Part shown: positions 1 through 12,800 of the stretch, piece by piece | Layout of the letters: each line of letters starts with the position of its first letter | How positions within the stretch are numbered: the first letter of the stretch is position 1 | Origin: Notamacropus eugenii | Taxonomy: Eukaryota; Chordata; Mammalia; Diprotodontia; Macropodidae | Direction of reading: 5' to 3' | Assembly: GCF_028372415.1 (NCBI RefSeq) | Contig: NC_092875.1 | Location: 57,338,919-57,402,918, forward strand | DNA length: 64,000 bases | The notes under the pieces: generated by a model | Database searches by the model: none | What the model was told of the DNA's origin: nothing | The model's input: the letters and a program-made list of their open reading frames with translations, nothing else | Translations under genes and position numbers: made by a program

Positions 1-573
1 GGCCTCTTTTCAAAAGGACTGCTTTTATTAGGCCTTGCTTGTGACTAGTTGAGAGCTAAATAAAAAATAGATTTTTCCTTCATAAAATAAATCATACCTA
101 CAAGCCAAAATGCTTGAAACAGACAGGCAGCATTCCCCAACCTTAACCCCAACATACTCAATCTGTTAGTTTCTTCAACTGACAAGTGCAGAAGCAGGTG
201 GTATTCCTCTCTACGTTTGATTTCAGTGACGCTGGCTTTGGTATACAGTGGAGACATTATACGAATTTAGTAAACTCAGGATCCAGAACTAAGAGTTTTA
301 GATGTAGATTAGGCAGCAGCCAAAAGCTAAATAAGCCACATCAAGAGTTAATGAATCTTTAACATAGACCTGCTTACAATGCCTATACCCTGTCAGATGG
401 TCTCAATTCATTTACTCCAAACTGAAGAGGATTCAAGAAGCATAAAACTCTGTTTGGGAATAATGAACCCACTCATTCCCAAGAGATAATGCAAAGGCCT
501 AGTTTCCGTACTGATGTTATTGGTATGGGCTAGCACTTGGTACTGCTCCTTGAACAAGAAAGCCTGTAATCAC
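1..573 (-). other. AKAP8: AKAP8 intron 4 (partial)
   Basis: Sequence downstream of the exon 4 donor (AG|GTGATT). AT-rich intron. I see no exon, and the next AKAP8 coding segment known from human is not present here. Confidence 0.7.
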
Positions 574-853
574 CTCTCCTGGTCTTCCATGCCCTCCCCA
601 CTGCCGCTGGCCCCGCCCCTGCTTCCTTCCTTCGACATCATGTCCAAGCGTTGATTGATCTTGGCAATGAGGGAATCAGAATTATCAGTGACAGTCTCGG
701 TTCCATAGGTGGCAATCTGCATGGTAGTGCTCCCATCTCCAAGGCTTGTATTGTCTGTCTTGGGAGCCTCCCATGAGGCTGTGCTGTAGTTATATGTAGC
801 CCCAGTAGTAACACCAGTGTTCTGGGCACCATAATAATTGTAACCTTCATAGC
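574..853 (-). CDS. AKAP8: AKAP8 coding exon 4
   Basis: 280 nt, acceptor TTAG|GC and donor GAGAG|GTGATT. Encodes [14 protein letters not shown], the [13 protein letters not shown] segment, then [17 protein letters not shown] and a Gly/Ser-rich tail ending [16 protein letters not shown] is the stretch most conserved with AKAP8L, whose exon 4 has [10 protein letters not shown]. Confidence 0.93.
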
Positions 854-3800
854 CTAATGGAAAAAGAGAGCATTAGAATGAGAGCTCAACAATTGCTTCA
901 AATAGATGAACTGAGCTTGGTAGTGGAGGATGAAATTGGTATAATTCAACAGAACCCAAAACTTCTGAGATATAAGAAAATGGCTCAGCAGTCAAGTTTT
1001 ACAGAGAATACTTGTTCAGCATCAAGTGACTCAAGAATTATTACACATTCAATGCAGCATAGAGGATCAGCATAGTAAGGGACAATTAAAAAGGAAGTAA
1101 CTGAGGAAAGATACCTACTCTTGGGAGCTAGGTATAATCCTAGGCATTCCTGTAACTAGACTGCAAAAATTCTCATTTATCAGTCTCTTTAATAGCCTTG
1201 GGAAAGATTCCCCAAAGATAATCTGGCTATATGTATGTTACAATGTTCCCAAGATAGCTATCCTTTCCAAAAGGACTATTTTCAAGTTTTTGATGTTATC
1301 CTAAAAGAAAAAATCAAAACTAAGAAAACACAGTAAAAAAAAAAAATTCCTACTTGAAAATTTCCCTTTATCTTTCCCTCTCTTTTCTGAGGTCCTGAGG
1401 ACTACCCTATACTTGAGGATAGATCTCCAAGGACTAAAAAAACAAGCAAGAACTCCCAATCAAATCACTATAATTCAACTTATGCCCGTTATTCAAGAGG
1501 ATAATAGAAGAAGCACTAAATACGAAGGAAGAAGCCCAACTCAGGTTCCTTCTATACTTAAAGGGAAGAGCCACAACAGACTGAGACATCCCACACATGT
1601 GGGTTGGTTTAAAGACCTAGTTAAGTAGGATATATTAGAAAGCACACTGGATTTGGAACTACAGGCCCTCAGTTTGAATCTTAGCTCTTTAAGAAATCAG
1701 GCAAACTATAAACTGAGCCTGCTTCCTTATCAACAAATGGAGGGAAGTAGCATATATGATTCCTAAGGTGACTTCATTCTCAGTCTATGATCCTATTACT
1801 ACATTTGCATATAATTCTTTCCTAAAACTCAGACCTCAATCACAGCTGGCAAGCAACTCTCAAGATCAAATCTAATCATGGAAGAAACTTAAACCCCAGA
1901 AACATAAGCATAAGCACATACCTTGCCAGTTGGCTGCACTGGTCCCATATGCACCTTAAAAGTGGGGGAAAAAATACACAAAACCTTTGTTTTCAGAGCA
2001 GATATCAGCAAAGACATTTTACAGAACAATTATGTACGTATGTTTTGTTTTCACATAAGGAATAGTACAAGTTCCTAATTAGCAATGGCACTTGAGGGCA
2101 AAAAAGAATGTCATCATGTCACTTACTGAAGCCAGAAAAGGCATACAGAAGTTTTAACTATATCTCTCATAAAACCAGTGGGAAGAACCAGAAATGCTTA
2201 TGAAAAAGCTGGCAAGTTTGCGCCAATGTTTCAGGCTACTTCCCAGTCCCTCCAGGAAGTTGGACCAAAGACTCATAAACAGAGCAAATGAACAACAGCC
2301 CATTTTTCAATAAGGAAAAAAATGAGTAGCTGCTGACAACATTAAGTATTGTTTTTATTTTTGGAGAGGAGTGGAGAAAGAAAGCACTTAAAAGAAAAAA
2401 CATTACAAAGCACTGCAGATATTCTAGGCACAGGAGATACTTCATGAAATATTGTCTTATCAAACTCAGTTACCAAAAACCAACCACATGGAAAAAGTGA
2501 GAATGATACCAAACAATATTATAAATAATATATAACACACTATTCAAGAAAATGAAGTTATCTTCACTCTAACGAAGAAAAGTGGCATTATATGAAAAGT
2601 TAAAAACTAGCTACCTGCAACACAAAGCACTAGGAACACATGTCATTCCTCTGGAAAAAAAACAGCCTTCTAACAGGAGTTACATTTGCTAATTTGCTAA
2701 GTATCTGGTCAAGCAATTAAATGATTTCCAGACCAAAACTGAATCTGTCAAAAAAATAAATAAATAAACCAAAAAAAAAAAAAAAAAAACCCCAACCACA
2801 AAAAAACCTTAGTCTCAATAAAGCAGAAAAACTCACCCTGGGTGTTAGCAGCTCCAGTGCTCCAAGCCCCATAACCTATGTGGGAAGAGACATAAAGTTA
2901 TGTACCTTTCTGTCCGAGAAAAGGGAAATCACTCAGGAATACAAATGCCTAAAAATAGTAAAAATCTATTACTTTTGCTGGTTTATTTTATTAGATGCTA
3001 ACTGTCCGATTCTGTAACAGCATTTACCCTTCTATGGTTTAACCCTTCTGTACTGCTCTGGAAAATGATAGGCCAGAAAATTTAGCCAAAAATTAATGCA
3101 CGTGACATGGCACATATGAAAGGGAAAGGAAGGAGCAGGTCTGTGGGCTCAAAGACTAAATCGAATGGCTTCATTGCTTGCTGGGTGGCCCTAACAAACC
3201 AAATTTCCTTCTCTGCATCTGTGTTTCTCTATTCAGTAAAGAAAATAAAATTTGTGTTTCTTAGTGGCAACTGACAGTAGTAACGTTTACGGAGACACAG
3301 TTGGAGAGGGGAGGGGAGGAGTGACAGACAGACAACAAGAATTGTCCAAAAGTAGGTCACTGCAACAATAGGACCTGTCCCAAGGTAGTGAAGGCCTGAG
3401 GACATGGGATGGGAGGAGAAGGTAGGCAACAAGAGTATCAAATTTAACTTGCCCCCCAACTTCTTATTCTTTTATTTAAGTTCTCCTTTAAATTCTCATC
3501 ATGGCATACAGATAATCTTAGCTTCATGAAGATTAGGTAATAGCAGGTCCTACTAGGCCGGAAGGCTTCAAGTAACAGACAACAGACTCTACCTAGGTGC
3601 TGCCATACACGGTCATTACTCGAAGATAGACTACCAGGTGATGAATTTTTCAGCCATGGCAACCCCTGAGGAGTTGGACTCCTTAGTGAATGGATAAAAT
3701 CACAGATTTTTTAAAATATTCAAGTAAAATTCACATTTTTGAGAAAGCCTGAATCCTGACTACATGGTAGTGATGGAAATGGACCTCAAATCTCAACAAT

Positions 3801-6800
3801 ACAAATACGATTATCACAAACATACCCAGTCAGGTTTCTCTTATTCTTAAAAAAAAGTCCGGTGTATATCTATTACTGTCAGCAATCTAAGTTCAGGTAC
3901 CTGCCTACATCAGATGTGCTACTGAAGCACGCTAAAGCCTTCCTTTAATCACAAAGTCAATACAAACCATATCAAGGACATGATGGATCAGAGGATCAGA
4001 GCTGGAAGGGCTATCTAGTACTACCCTCTCTTTTTACAGAAGAGGAAACTGAGGCTTAAGTGACATCTAATTCAATAAATCCAATAAACATATATTAAAC
4101 ACCTCCTATGGGCCAAGCACTGTGCTAAGTGAAGGGGATATAATTAATAAAAACACAGTCTCTGTCCTTAAGGAGCTTACAAACAAATAGGGGGAGACAT
4201 ATACAAAATGTGGCAGAAAAGCACAGTGGGTAACAGGCACAGGGACATCTTGTTCTATGGAGTTGGAACCAGGTAGGGCAGCAGATACAGAGTGCAGTGG
4301 GTAGGAAAGTCCAGGTTCTTTATAAATAAAGGAAGAAATTATAAGGAGTTTGGTACTCAACTCACCAGCCTTCTAATCAGAAGACAGAGAAGGCTGAGGG
4401 AGGTAGAGTCAGTTGAGGCTTGAGTTAGCAACATGGTGATGAGATTAGATGATGGACCGCTAGGTGGAGCCATAGTGCACAGAGCACCCTGCCTGGAGTC
4501 AGGAAGACTCACATTGCAGAGTTCAAATTTGACCTTAGACACTTACGAGATGTGTGATCCTGGGCAAGTCACTTAACTTTGCCTCAGTTTCTGTGAAATA
4601 AGCAGGAGAAGCAAATGGCAAACTACTCGTGCATCTTTGCCAAGAAAACCGCAAATGGCGTCATGAAGAGTCAGACAGGACTGAAACAAATGAACAAAAT
4701 ACTACCTCCTTTCATTTGCAGATGAGGAAAAGGGACCATTTCCTCAAGACCAAGAAGGTATTAAGAATCAGAAGTAGGATTTGAACCCAAGTCAAATGAC
4801 TCCAAAGCAAGTGTTCTTTCCACTATAACACCAATTCAAGTCATTGTTTCCTGTCTCCCTCAGCATCAGGATGAATGGTAAAGAAGGGAAATCTCACACT
4901 CTTCCTGACTCTTGGTAAATACTTCAACATGATTTAAAAACAGAACAAAACTTCACTGTAGTCACTTCACATGGTAGTCAATCTGTCCTTTTCCTAGGGC
5001 TGCTGAAAAACCAATATTAGCTGATGGGAGAAATGGGAAAGGAGGAGCGGATGACCCATCGTCAGACATTCACTATGACTACATGGTGTCTATGATGAAT
5101 GCTGTATAGAAGTGTGACAAGGTGAACATTCATTGTGTTGCGCTCCCCTCATTAAAGACCAGGGATGTAGAGCTTAGCAGGGACCCCAAAGGTTACCTAA
5201 GTCCAATTTCTAATTTTATGGATGAGGAAAATGAAACCCAAGAAAGTTTGGTAACTTGACTGAGATTATACAGAGAGTAAATGTCAGACACAGGATTTGA
5301 ACCCAGTTCTTCTGACCTCACGGCCCAGCACCTGTTCTGCTTCAAGAGAAGAATAATGGGTAAGTTTGGCTGCTCTCCAAAATACCAACATTTGACTTAA
5401 GAGAAATGAGATCACTGTAGCAGTAGGAGGGCTGCAATATGCACTTGGTGGGAGAGCTCAGACATAGACAGGTAGGCTATAGTAGTTTAAGGAAGCAAGA
5501 GATCACAAACGGGACTCTCAGAAATCTAGAAATCATGTAAAAGGAAAGCAAGAGGACTGATAAATTGTGCATTTCAAAATCCTAGTTGAAGTCATTTCTG
5601 ATTCTAGAAAAAGGAAAGAAAAAATCCTCCTCTCTTCCTCCTTCCCTACAACACAGAGCTCTCAGCTACAAGAACCTAGAATCGCTATGAGTGCAGGAAG
5701 TCTTGGCATTTACACCAATTCTGAAGGAATAATCCATCCACAGAAATAGCTACTACACCATAAGTAATACCCTCTCTCAGACCTGATACCAGGGCTCAGG
5801 AGAAAGAACTCCACACTTGGGCTATCAAAACTATATGGGTCACCCACCTCAAAAAGTTACATTGGATTCAATGAGTTCAATTGGCAGACTAACCAGAATT
5901 TTTGACATTGTTATTAAGGGACAAAACATTATTAGCAGTGCATTACTGGTTCTAAACAAACCCATTATTTATAACAAAAATGATAAGCTGGGAACTGCCT
6001 GTATGTGCCTCTCCCCTTTATTGGACTGATACCTTATGAGATTATAATACCACGGAGGTAAAGGAACACTGTGGTCTACCTCCTACAGTAACCAGTAGAA
6101 TCACAGATTGTCCAAACTGAAAGGGACCTGCCTCAAAGCCAATGAGTCCACAGTACAGAATATAAATGAAAAAGAATCCTTCTAAGGGACCCCTGACAAG
6201 TGAGCATCCAATCTTTACTTAAAGACTTACAGTGAAGGAAGCTCACTTCCTTTCCCAGAGAAAGATGCTCTAATTGCTAGAAAAATATTCCCTTACATTG
6301 AGGGCCTAAATTTGAAACACTAGAGCTTTTTCCCATTGCACTCAAATCTGCCATGTAGGATCAAACGGAACTGCTATCAGTCCTTCCTTCACACCTGAAG
6401 ACAACTATCTTGTCCTTCCAAGTCTTCTCTAGGCTAAGTTCTTTCACTGGGCATAGTATCCATCCCTTTTACCATCCTGATAGACATGCTCTAAACACTC
6501 TACAGCTTGTCTGTGTCTTTCCTCAGAAATAGTGCCTAACGGTCAACATAAAAAACACAAATATTCTGATAATCAAATTACAGTAAGGCCCTCCTCACCT
6601 GTCATCTGGAGCATTGTAATAGCTTTCTAATTAGTCTCTGCATCCAATCTTTCCCTTTTATAATTCCTCTTCCCAAGAACTGACAAATTCATTTTCCTAA
6701 AGCACAGGTCTGCTCATGTCGTTCCCCTGATCAAGAAGCTTAAGGTATCTATCCATAGATAAACTTTTTTTTTTAAACAATTTTTCTATTTGGCATTTAA

Positions 6801-9800
6801 AGTCCTTTATTATCTGATTCCTATCTCTCTTTCCAGGCTGATTACACATTATTTCTTCCTCATGAAGTCCTATCTTCCTGAAAGCAATTAGGAGACCATT
6901 ATGATAATCCTAGAAAGAAATAAGAGTGGCAGTGATGTGAGTGAAGAGATGAGGACATACAAGATGTAGTACAAGCAGATTTGACAAGACCTGGCAACTG
7001 ACTAATACAGCACATGAGAGAGACAGAAAGGACTCCAAGGACATAAACTTGGATGGAAGATGGATGGTGGACCCTGAGCAGAAAGAGATATGAGTTTCAG
7101 GGAGGAGACATTAAATTACATTTTAGACATATGTAGGAACTTGATAATGTATGACTAGCCAGAATTCAGGAGATATATTAAACATGATATTTGAACAAAC
7201 AGGCTGATTTGATCTCCAAGGGAGAGAATGGAGTAAAGAAAGACCCAGAACAAAGCTCTGGGTTATTTATACCCATGTTAAAAGGTTGGGAAATGAATCA
7301 TGATTCAGTAAAGGAGACAAGGGAAGAACAGTGAGACAAGAAGGAAGAGAACAAGGAGGGTGCATTACAAAAACCAAGGGAGAAGAAAACACTGCAAAAC
7401 CGACAGAGAAATCGAGGAGATTGGGGCCAGAGATTCAGCAGTTAAGGGCTGCTGTTCACCTTGGAGAGAGAGCAGTTTCATTTGAGTGGTGGGGCTGGAA
7501 GCCAAATTACAGAAGTCAGAAAATTAACTGGGAGACGAGGAAATAGAAGCTACAAGTTTTAGATAACCTTTAATAAAAGTCTCTTTCTAAAAGGGAAAAG
7601 AGAAATAAGACAATGAAGAGATGACAAGGTCAACGAAGAACACTGTATATGCTGTATAAGGATAGAAGAGACTAGATTAATAGGAAGGAAATCAGTAGAT
7701 AGGTTAAACATAAAGCAATGGGAATAATCAAAGGGTCAATCTCTTGAGAGTATAAAACTCTTTGGCAGAAGTCTGGAATAAAGAAGAAAAGAGTGGGGGA
7801 TAATTTGAAGTGTTGAACAGAGGAAAGAGGGAGCTCCCCAGTAGATGACCTCAATTTTCTAGGTTGAGGTAAAAAGGTTTTATGTGAAGCGAGTGAGGAG
7901 AGCAGTGAAAGTCTGCAACAGTTACTGAGCTGAGTGGGAGAGAAAGTCAATTAGGAAATAAAAGAAATGTAAATCAACTCTGAGATTTCACCTCACACCC
8001 AGAAAATTGGTAAAGATGAAAAAAGATGGAAATAGTAAGGTTGTGGAAAAATGGCCCAATAGTGGAACTATGAAATTAGTCCAACCAGTCTGGAAAGGAA
8101 TTTGGAATCATGAAAAGAAAGTAATTCAAATGTTCACAGCCTTTGACCCAGAGCTTTCACTGCTGGGAAGACATCACAAGATCAATGACAAAAATAAAAG
8201 CTCCATATACACCAATATATTTATAGCAGCACTTTTTGTAGTTGCAAAGAATTAGAAACAAAGTAGATGCCCCTCTACTGTGGAAAGGCTTAACAATGTT
8301 AATATAATGCTGTACTACTATGCCGTTAGAAATAAAAACATGAGAAAATTTATATGAACTGATACAAAGTGAAATAAGTAGAACCAAGAAAATCACATAC
8401 ACAAGGACTACAATAAAGAAAATGGAATGATCAACTACAAAAATAATCGAAGTTGCATGCTGTTAAATTATAATGACCAACCTTGGTGCCAAAGAAGGGA
8501 GAAGAAAAAGGAGAGAGAATTTCTTCATTCTTTTTTGAAACACTATATATGTTAGACTTTTTCATACATTAGTATGGTTTGTTAAATTGTTTTTCCTCTT
8601 TTAAAAAATTCTTTGGGAAATGTAGGTGATATCAGAAGAAGAGACTGATAAAAATGCAATTAAAAAAACTAACAAGGCTGATCAGGGAATAAAAAGATTG
8701 CTTTGTAACAGTGAGGGCTCAGCTGATATTAGATGACATAAATGAGGAGTGGCAGTCTTCTGGTGACTTCAGTAGCAGGCAAGAATAGGAGGAGGCAAAA
8801 GGTAGGGGTTAACTCTCGAGGTGGAGTTGGTATAGCGCTCAAGTGGAGGATTTTATCTAATTTAATTAGCTAATGATAGATATTGCATGAACAGAGAACC
8901 GCCTTGGAGCTGAAAGGATGTCTGTCTCAGACACATTCAGGTCTGTGAGCCTGGGCAAGTCTATTAACATGAACCTCTTAGTGATCTATGCCAGAGGTGT
9001 CAAACTTTAGAGTGCAACCCTAGCTACATTAAAATGTAACTGGAAAATGTTTAACAAAATAAATATACAACATAGTGTTCATTTCTGGTTTTCCAAGTTA
9101 ATATGCACCTGTAAGGAATCAGTTTCTATTAAGAGTTTAACACCACTGCTCTTGGCAATTCTCTGAGACTATGCATTGTGGATAATGGGCTGACCTATAT
9201 AGCACTTCTCTATACCAATGAAATTACAAGATCTAAGCCCTATCCCTAAGTACTGGGTTAAGATCTATGTAGTCTTAAGGAAAGTGAAGCTACAGCAGAG
9301 AGGATAAACTAAAAGAACAATGAGGAGATGGGGGCTGGTAGTTCCAATGAGGACTAAAAATAGTTTTAGAGGAGTTTTGAGATGAAGAAAGAGATGAACT
9401 AACAGGAATTTAACTAAGAGAGAATTTTAGAGTTTAAGATCATAGACATTTATGGGCAAGTGAGATCCAGGGCATAATCACACTGTGGGGGATGAAGATA
9501 TAAGCCATAGGAACTGAAGAATGTAATAAACTGAGAGGCCAGTTGTTCAAGTGGACATTAATGCAACATAGTGAGTATGAGGGTGCAGGATGTGGGTGGA
9601 TTTTAAAAAAAAAAAGTGTAATACAGGTACCATAGGAAAAAGAAATGAGAAATGGGATGATAATATAGTCTGGAGGTCAGATGATACCTGTAGCAAAGAT
9701 CTGGTCAAGGTGGTACAGACTGCTGAGCAATGGTGAAAGGAGGTTCAAGTGGCAGTAAGGAGTATACCTGCTACTCCTTCAGGGTCATAAAAGAAAGAAT

Positions 9801-12800
9801 ATCTGGTCTGAAAAGAGTAACCAGGGATCCTACATCTTTTGGAGGGAACCAGATTTTTCCAAGTGCAAGAACATGGAAAGTATGAAAAGAACGGTACTTC
9901 CACATGTAGCAGTTGGTTCTGGAGTGAGTGTACTTCCAAATATAGAGTCTAAGAACCCTGAGAAGGAGTAGAATTAGGTCTCTACACTCTTAACTAAGCT
10001 CAATGATGGAAAAAAGGATTGAATGCCAGCGAACCCCACCCATTTGTGGTAAGGGAGGCTAAAATGGTTTGGTGACCCAAAATAAAAGAGGCATTCCCTC
10101 CACACTAGGCAGTAGGTTACTGGGCACAAGAGACCTCCAATTTCTGTTTATTACCAACAATGAGGAAGAATTGGCAAGAATTAGTGCTAATATAATTAGT
10201 AATCTTATCAACTCCCATGGATTCAAATACCACCCCACCAATTCTTCACTTTGGCTCAATCAATCAATAAACTTTTATTAAGCACCCCAAGTGCAAAACA
10301 CAGCGCTACGTGATGGATATACAAAAAGAGATTAAAAAAAAAAGTCCCTGTCCTCAACAGTTTACAATCTAATAGGAGGAAGACAAAAAGCAAACAAATA
10401 TATGCAAAACAAAACAGGATATATAGTAAATATATACAGGATAAATAGTAAATAATTAACAAGGAAGGCACAAGAATTGAGGGGTTGGGAAAGGCTTCCA
10501 TTAAGAGATGGGATTTTAGTTAGGACAACTGATTAATTGACTTAAATGAAGGCAGGGAAATCAGGAGGCTGGGTTAAGGAGGGAGAGTATTCCAAACACA
10601 GGAACCAATCAGAAAAACTGCCTGGAGTTGAAATGGAAGGCCTTGTTGGTGGAACAGTCAGGAGGTCAGGGACTAAGGAGTAAAACGACTAGAAAAGTAA
10701 GAGAGGGCTTTGAAATGCCAAACAGTACATTTTATATTTGATCTTGGAGGTAACCCATAATTTCCAAAGGATTTAAAATTTCTTCTCACTATCATATGTT
10801 GTACCTTATTCCAACAATGAGTTCACAATGCTACTTCTGAAACCAAATATACCTTTTCTGCATCATTAACTCATTTACCTTGTTTAGTGCCCATTCTGTT
10901 TATATTTGTATACAGACTTACAAGTGAGTGGAACAGGTATACATATACTCTCAGGAAGTAGAATAGGTAATTTAGTGAAGACCCCTCAGGGGTTCCTTGT
11001 GTCAGCCCGTTTGTCTCACCCAGCCCTGAGACACTGATCAATATTGTTTTTCTTAAAAATTTTTTTGTGCTATGAGATAGTCCCTGACAGAGACTGCTTT
11101 TTGCCTGCTCTCAGACTGCCTTTACTCACCCCTTTATCTCCTTTCTTAGACAATTACGCCATGTTACATGACAGTCCTTGAACAGGAGTTGCTCACTCTC
11201 ATATCCCCCCCTTTTTCTAAAAATTACTCTTGTACACTTATTCTTTGTTGCTGGGGTAGATTTTCCATGGATGGATTGTACCCTCAAAGCCCAGCCAATG
11301 GGCTAAGAGGAAGGGGGTTAGGGTGGGGGTATTGTGGTCAGGGTTTATAAAAACTGTAGTGCAGGGCACACCCTTGCCCTCCTCAGCCATCGACTTCTTG
11401 AGTGCAGGCAGGAATGCCCTTTCTCAAGAAAGCTGAATAATATCTTTCCTCTTTACTCTTTTGGTCAAGACTAATCTTATTAAGGGGGTCATTCCACACA
11501 TAAGTCAATGGATTATATACTTAAGAGGTGGAGATGACTTTCAAAGTCATCTAGTTTACAGGCATCAAAACACATACCTTCTAGGAGCAAGAACCAGACT
11601 AAAATTAATTTGTAAAATATTTAACAAAATAAAATACAATAGAATATAAACAATGTTAATATATGGTTTTCTAAGTCAATATGCAGCACAAAGGGATTCT
11701 TACATATTTAATGGCTTCATTTCTATTTGAGTTTGAGACCAATGGTCTAGTCCAACTTTCTCATTTTTCAGATTAGGAAACTGAAGCTCAGAGGTTAAAT
11801 AATTTGCCCAAAACTACACACAGATGACAAGCCACAGAACTGAAATTTAAATGCATGTCTTCTGACTCCCAAACTTGTACTCTTTACACTAAAACTTTTA
11901 GGCCAAGGATTACATTGCTGGGTCTCTTTTTAAGTGAATTACTTGTCTTCTGATTATTCTTTTGCCTATATTGTAAAGAGGCAGTGTGGCACTGTCCATA
12001 GGTAGCTGGCTTTGGAGGAAAGAAGACTTGAATTGAAAACTTTCCTAGCTACCACACTGGCTTTATGTTATCTGCCTCCAACCAAACTTCAAAGAATAAC
12101 CCTTACCTTCTTCAAAGCACAACTCAGGTACCACCCTACTTCAAGAGGTTTTTATGATATAACCCAGTTAATCTCCCCATGCCTCCAGAGAAAATTATTT
12201 GGTATTAGTATAATATAATCCAGCCTGTGACCCTGCACAAGCCTTTTAATTATCTGCCTCAGTCTGTTCACGTGCAAAATGGGACTAGAGGATCTCGCTC
12301 TATTTCTACTAACTTAAATCTATTCCCAGAAATTCTGATTAAGGCTGGCATTCAAGCTCCTCCTTTACCTGTCTTCAATACCTGACCTTTTATTCTAACA
12401 ATTACAGAAATCCTCCCCATTCCAGACATGACAATTTTCTTTCTGACTCAACATATCACGTTTATTCTCACTTTTCATCGTGGTCCCCACTCCTTCAACC
12501 CCAGCACTGGAGCGGAGGGCTTGGTGTCTTTTGGATCGAACCAGAGCGCAGAAAATATACCATGTCTGAGACACCCGACTTCAAGTCCAGCCTAAGACAC
12601 TTCCGGGCTCCGCGGTCCCGGGCGAGGCCTTACACCTTCCCCATTCAAAAATGGGGATAACGAGAACCTACCCCGAGGTACAGGGGGCGGGGCAGGGGTG
12701 GGAGATCGAGAAGAAAACATGAGGTAACACGTGAAAGGCAGGGCAAGCCTTTAAGCAAAGTTAGGTATCTACTCAAAATAAAAGGCCGCAGACGACGAAT

